Part shown: one piece after another, positions 6,155 through 9,970 of the stretch
Position numbering within the stretch: the first letter of the stretch is position 1
Layout: each line of letters opens with the position of its first letter
NCBI GenBank assembly: GCA_913061385.1
Contig: CAJXTM010000069.1
Span: forward strand, 1 to 9,970
Length of the DNA: 9,970 nt
Direction of reading: 5' to 3'
DNA from: an uncultured Rhodopirellula sp.
GTDB taxonomy: Bacteria; Planctomycetota; Planctomycetia; Pirellulales; Pirellulaceae
Program-made: the position numbers and the translations under genes
Notes under the pieces: model-generated
Seen by the model: the letters and a program-made list of their open reading frames with translations, nothing else
Database searches by the model: none
Told to the model about the DNA's origin: nothing

Positions 6155-6774
6155 ACGAAGTATTTACTTAAGCACTTTGGGGTGTGGGCTGAACATTCCG
6201 TATCTGCCCTGTGTGCCGGTCGATGGCGCACGCTACCACTCAACAAAACATTAGATCGGCACCGCGGAAATGAAACGCACCGACTATCAAATACTGCTCA
6301 ACGCAATCTTCATAAATGGCATAGCATTACCCCGCTAATCATTACGAGTGATCCTGCGATGGTCTTGCTCTTCAAGCAGAGTTGACGCAGTCGTTACCGC
6401 TTGACAGCCCCTGGGCGACGGATACCGGTGTGGGGTGTGCAAATATCGATGTCGCTGTCGATTTTCTTGAAGCCAAACATCACTGCTAGGGCACCGGTTG
6501 TACTCAAGACCAGTTGTGCTTAAGAGCGGAGAGGCGGTGACAACAATGAGTCTAGTGGACTGAATTCGCCGCGATCAAGCGATCTGCTTTGTGGTTGTCG
6601 GTCGATATCCAAACTTGCTGGCTGTACGTTTTGCCTTTGCATGTCTGCTTGCAGTGACGAATGTTGATGTTTGAGACTAGCAATGTTCATTGCTGCCAAC
6701 GCGGGTCTACGTCGGTCGAGGGTCCGCATCGATTTGGCAGATGAATTTGAGCGTGTCTTACCGAGGCACAGTTT
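6155..6774. other. Gene-free region upstream of the OprO-like porin
   Basis: No convincing gene is seen. The 69-residue minus-strand frame at 6520-6729 has no recognisable features and a poor start. The porin promoter should lie at the left end, but I cannot define a -35/-10 pair or a sigma-54 site on the minus strand. Two dyads are visible: AGCAATG-TT-CATTGCT (6679-6694) and a distant pair of ACCGGT-containing arms (6424-6430 and 6492-6498). No clear terminator for the VWA gene was found. Confidence 0.5.
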
Positions 6775-9700
6775 TCATTCTTGGCGTGCTTTTCGCTTTG
6801 CAGCTAAAAGTCGTTCTGTGTACGAGGACTCTTCAGGCTCAGGAGCCATGTTCTTGCTTGCTGCTGTCGTTTTGCTGCGGTCTTCCATTCCCGCATTCCA
6901 GTCGTTTGTCTCGGTACCATCTGGCATCTGAGTGGGTTCGAATCGAAGACTTGTTCGGCGTCGTTGCAGTTCCTCGTCTACCAACTCTTTATTCTTCTTC
7001 AACGCATCAAGCCGTGCGGTGGTAGCCGATTCATTATTTTCATTTTTGCCGCTGAGTTTTTTGAGAGCAACAGTAATCCAATCAAAGTTGATAGCGACTC
7101 GTCTTACAAAAATGTCACCCAGAAAGAGGCAGCATCCGGCCAGTACAAACCATGGCCAGGCGTCACGAATGCTTCTTGCCAAGGCCAGACCTCCACGGAA
7201 CGCATTGCGATTTTCCGAGCTTTCGTCCGGCGACACGCCAAGAGGTGCGGTGACTTGTCCTGTCTCACCACCGGCAGGTGTGACGGAAGCGAGTTCTGAG
7301 ATCAAAGCTTGGTTGGTTTCACGGATGCGAAACTCTTCGCTGTAAGGAATGGTTATCCCCGTGGATAATGCAGTCTCTGAGTCCGGGAACACTCTCACAA
7401 AATAACTACCGGTCTTTGTCGCAGGAAAGCTTCCAACGTATCTTCCAGGAGCGGTTTGTCGCATTCGCAAAGTGGGCGATTCCTCGTCGTTTCGGTCCGG
7501 GTCCAATACGACCGCCTCCATGTTCAGGAAGTTGAGGAACGAGTCTTCTTTACTGAGCGCATTTACAACAACCTGTACCTCACCATCGCGAAGTTGTGTA
7601 GCAAGGGTGTACTTGCCGGTGTCTCCGGTTGGTCGCATCAGCCATCGAACCAGTTGGCTGTAAAAAGCTTCATAGCCAGGCCACTGAGTCCAGTTGGATG
7701 CCCAGCGAGCGCCTGAGTCAGTGGTGAGTACGGCAGTACGCCCAAGTCCATAAGTCCAAACGGCAAGAATGGTAGCGTTTTCGGGGGAGTCTGGTTTGGG
7801 TGACTGAATCAAAACTTGTGCTAACGGACTGTCTTTGACCTGTGTTAAAACGAAACCGCTTGTGGTTGGAAGAATGCGGTCAATTCCGTCCAGCATGGCA
7901 TGTGGGAAAATGACTTCTGGTGTCGTGCCTCCGTCTGGTTCGTAAACCAGAGGACGCGAAACCCGCCTTGCTTCGCGTTGGAAAATACGCGGTAATGCTT
8001 TGCCGTTGGAAACCTCGTAGTATTTCCCACCGGTTCGTGTTGCAATGTCCTGAAGGCGTGTGCTTCCCACGCGACCATGTGAAGCTACTGCAACGGTGCT
8101 GATGGTGATGTTGTTCGAGATAAACGAGTTGATGGTAGCTGGGCTGGGAGGAGAGGGGTCACCATCACTGACAATCAGGCAGTGTTTGATTGAGGCCGGT
8201 GTTCGAGCCAGACCAGCCACTGCCATTCGCATGGCTGGATCAAACTGAGGCATGTCACCTGGTGTCATCCGGCCGATGGCGGCGAGCATCGCCTTGCGAG
8301 ACTCACCGGCTTCAAGTAACCCGTTCTGTCCACCCCAGAGCCATGCGTCCCCACCTCGTGTCCAGTGCAGGACACCGCCGTAATCACTTGGTCCAAGTTG
8401 TTCAATGGCTGCCTTGGCAATTACTTTTTGCCAATAGTTACCTTCTGCCATTTCGCTTGCGTGCATAATGAGGGCTAATGCACCTACCGCTTGCATTTTC
8501 GAATTTTTGATTTTGAAATCAACAGGCATCGCTTTTTCAAGCTTGGTCCCTGTCCAGCCACCAGCGCCAAAAGCTTCGGGGCCACCAAGCATCAAAAGCC
8601 CAGCGCCCAGTTGCCGTGTGTTGCTGACCAACATGTCGATCTGTGCATCAGAAAATGAGGTGATCTGGTCAGAACTGTCCCCTGATACACGAGGAACACC
8701 TGCGAGAATGACTGCATCGTAAGGTTGCAATTCGGCGACACTCCCAAACAGTGAGTCGCTTTGCATGATGTCGACTTCAATGTTGTTTTTGCGAAGTACA
8801 TTTGTAAGCAAATCAAAGTCACCGGCCCGTTTGGCGTCCTGAATTAAAAGCACGCGACCCTCACCGCGAACATAGGTATATGCCGTCGCCTTATTGTTTT
8901 GTGTCAGTCCATCCCCGTCAGCGGTGTCTGGTATGAATTCAGCATTGTAGGTGTAGGCTGCAGGTTGATCAATTTCGTGCTGCAGGGGGAATACGTTCTT
9001 GCCCGGTTTCAGTGCGATATCCTCTTCAAGTAGTAGTTGGGATTCGCCATTGACTTTTTGTGTTACCCGTAGTTTACCTGTTGATGATTTTCCTGTTTCA
9101 GTATCGGCGTAGTTGTTCACGACCACGCGTGCTTCAAATGGTTGTCCTTTACGAATGTTGTTTGGAATGTCAATTTTTTCAACGAGAACTTCGTTCTCCG
9201 AACTAAGCATAACGGGAACGACATCAATACCGATTCCAGATCCTGCAATGCGTGCGGCAAGTTTCTTTGCCTGGCCAAGGTTTTCATTACCGTCTGTCAC
9301 GATCACGATTCGCCGGGCCGTGTCCTCCGGCATGGATGCTTGGGCAAGGTTCAGTGCTGATTCAAGGTTGGTGGCATCAGCACGTCCACGCATGCTCTCG
9401 ACGCGTCGTAGTTGCGGAATGTCATCATCAAAAGGAGGTATCTCAATGGATGCATCACGGCCGAATACAATGATTCCAGCGCGGTCCTCTCTGGCTCTCT
9501 TTCGATGCTGCTTGACGTTTTTAATGACATAATCAAGCATCTCCGTACGTTGAGCTTGCGGGATGCTCTCTGATTGATCCAGCAGATACATCACTGTCAT
9601 GCGGTCGCTGACCCACACCATCTGCACACCTGCAACCGCGAACACGATCACTGTCCATACAACGGTCCGGAACAGGAGTGCGAAAGCCCGACGGACTTTG

Positions 9701-9801
9701 CCTAACGCTCCCAGAGACTCGTAGCCAATCCACCACAAAATTGGTAGAGCCAGCAGTAGCCAAAGATAGCCGGGGTGATCGAAGCCCAGTTTGGGAAGCA
9801 T
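6775..9801 (-). CDS. Membrane-anchored VWA / GATase1-like / VWA-like protein
   Basis: 1008 residues. Two N-terminal membrane helices (about 11-27 and 40-60, LLLALPILWWIGY and TVIVFAVAGV) resemble the start of BatA-type proteins. A VWA domain follows (about 68-200) with a complete metal site: D75-x-S77-x-S79, T144 and D170-G. After a beta-rich segment comes a GATase1-like domain (about 315-430) with YDAVILAGVP and LLMLGGPEAFGAGGW. The catalytic Cys of true amidotransferases is absent, so it is probably structural. A second VWA-like domain (about 440-600) has HAS in place of DxS at 447-449 but keeps SDGD (545-548). A last helix (about 882-896) is followed by a charged coiled-coil tail (925-950). 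VWA-type BatA/BatB proteins are usually encoded near MoxR ATPases; none is visible because the contig ends. Role in envelope assembly is inference. Start ATG 9801 has only a weak AGG upstream. Confidence 0.85.
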   Translation of the reverse strand: MLPKLGFDHPGYLWLLLALPILWWIGYESLGALGKVRRAFALLFRTVVWTVIVFAVAGVQMVWVSDRMTVMYLLDQSESIPQAQRTEMLDYVIKNVKQHRKRAREDRAGIIVFGRDASIEIPPFDDDIPQLRRVESMRGRADATNLESALNLAQASMPEDTARRIVIVTDGNENLGQAKKLAARIAGSGIGIDVVPVMLSSENEVLVEKIDIPNNIRKGQPFEARVVVNNYADTETGKSSTGKLRVTQKVNGESQLLLEEDIALKPGKNVFPLQHEIDQPAAYTYNAEFIPDTADGDGLTQNNKATAYTYVRGEGRVLLIQDAKRAGDFDLLTNVLRKNNIEVDIMQSDSLFGSVAELQPYDAVILAGVPRVSGDSSDQITSFSDAQIDMLVSNTRQLGAGLLMLGGPEAFGAGGWTGTKLEKAMPVDFKIKNSKMQAVGALALIMHASEMAEGNYWQKVIAKAAIEQLGPSDYGGVLHWTRGGDAWLWGGQNGLLEAGESRKAMLAAIGRMTPGDMPQFDPAMRMAVAGLARTPASIKHCLIVSDGDPSPPSPATINSFISNNITISTVAVASHGRVGSTRLQDIATRTGGKYYEVSNGKALPRIFQREARRVSRPLVYEPDGGTTPEVIFPHAMLDGIDRILPTTSGFVLTQVKDSPLAQVLIQSPKPDSPENATILAVWTYGLGRTAVLTTDSGARWASNWTQWPGYEAFYSQLVRWLMRPTGDTGKYTLATQLRDGEVQVVVNALSKEDSFLNFLNMEAVVLDPDRNDEESPTLRMRQTAPGRYVGSFPATKTGSYFVRVFPDSETALSTGITIPYSEEFRIRETNQALISELASVTPAGGETGQVTAPLGVSPDESSENRNAFRGGLALARSIRDAWPWFVLAGCCLFLGDIFVRRVAINFDWITVALKKLSGKNENNESATTARLDALKKNKELVDEELQRRRTSLRFEPTQMPDGTETNDWNAGMEDRSKTTAASKNMAPEPEESSYTERLLAAKRKARQE

Positions 9802-9822
9802 GTTTTCAGCCTGATAGATGAT

Positions 9823-9930
9823 TCAAATGTGTTGGGTGGAGGTATCGACTGGCGTTGGTGTTGAAGACCGGTAGATCACCGAAGCGAAGGAAGTTGCAAT
9901 AACTCCGATGCAACCGAGCAGTAATATGCC
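9823..9930 (-). CDS. C-terminal end of an unidentified membrane protein (partial)
   Basis: The minus-strand frame entering from the adapter gives 35 residues before TGA (9823-9825). A hydrophobic stretch, GILLLGCIGVIATSFASVIY, is followed by a short polar tail, RSSTPTPVDTSTQHI. This looks like a last membrane helix with a small loop or tail. The stop lies 21 bases before the VWA protein start, so the two are likely one operon. No homology can be claimed from so short a piece. In planctomycetes such genes often precede large VWA proteins, but that is general experience, not shown here. Confidence 0.5.
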   Translation of the reverse strand, partial: GILLLGCIGVIATSFASVIYRSSTPTPVDTSTQHI

Positions 9931-9931
9931 G

Positions 9932-9970
9932 CTGTCTCTTATACACATCTCCGAGCCCACGAGACCGAGG
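9932..9970 (-). other. Illumina Nextera i7-side adapter (artefact)
   Basis: CTGTCTCTTATACACATCT (9932-9950) is the reverse complement of the Tn5 mosaic end, CCGAGCCCACGAGAC (9951-9965) is the read-2 adapter, and CGAGG (9966-9970) is the first part of an i7 index consistent with N710. Genomic sequence ends at 9931. Confidence 0.98.

Noticed and set aside
6020..6385. 121-residue plus-strand frame over the porin start
   Set aside because: It is antisense to the porin signal-peptide region and has no protein character of its own.
6520..6729. 69-residue minus-strand frame after the VWA gene
   Set aside because: Arg/Ser/Leu/Gln-rich without motif, weak start context and no recognisable homologue; best read as chance.

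Overview
The window is one assembled contig or long read with library adapter still attached at both ends. Bases 1-48 and 9932-9970 are Illumina Nextera adapter and index, so the biological insert is 49-9931 and both outermost genes are cut by the adapters. Moderate GC, two outer-membrane porin families, a cysteine-rich secreted protein of a type I associate with planctomycetes, and a large VWA/GATase-like/VWA membrane protein together suggest a planctomycete, most likely of the Pirellulaceae (Rhodopirellula-like). This assignment is inference from protein style; there is no rRNA.

Left half, plus strand. The 3' end of a BBP2-like porin gene (50-166) ends at a rho-independent terminator. A gene-free stretch of about 680 bases follows and carries a textbook sigma-54 promoter (756-771), with an NtrC-box-like dyad far upstream (425-441). 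This promoter faces an ammonium transporter gene, amt (956-2416). Between amt and the P-II signalling protein gene (2740-3087) lies a spacer with two elaborate hairpins and a very strong terminator. Amt and P-II form the classic ammonium-uptake/nitrogen-sensing pair: P-II senses 2-oxoglutarate and ATP/ADP and plugs Amt through its T-loop. This P-II has Phe instead of the uridylylated Tyr at position 51 and a three-residue insertion in the B-loop, so its control probably differs from the enterobacterial scheme. A DJ-1/PfpI family gene follows (3270-3812).

Right half, minus strand, read from right to left. The 3' end of an unidentified membrane protein gene (9823-9930) is followed 21 bases later by a 1008-residue membrane-anchored protein with an intact VWA domain, a GATase1-like domain and a second, degenerate VWA-like domain (6775-9801). 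After a gap of about 640 bases comes an OprO/OprP-like porin (4613-6133) and then a Cys-rich exported protein (3936-4520). These last two are probably one transcription unit. It ends at a terminator hairpin shared with the convergent PfpI gene (3849-3887).

Nothing here is a mobile element, CRISPR array, tRNA or rRNA. The most interesting part is the sigma-54/amt/structured spacer/atypical P-II block.
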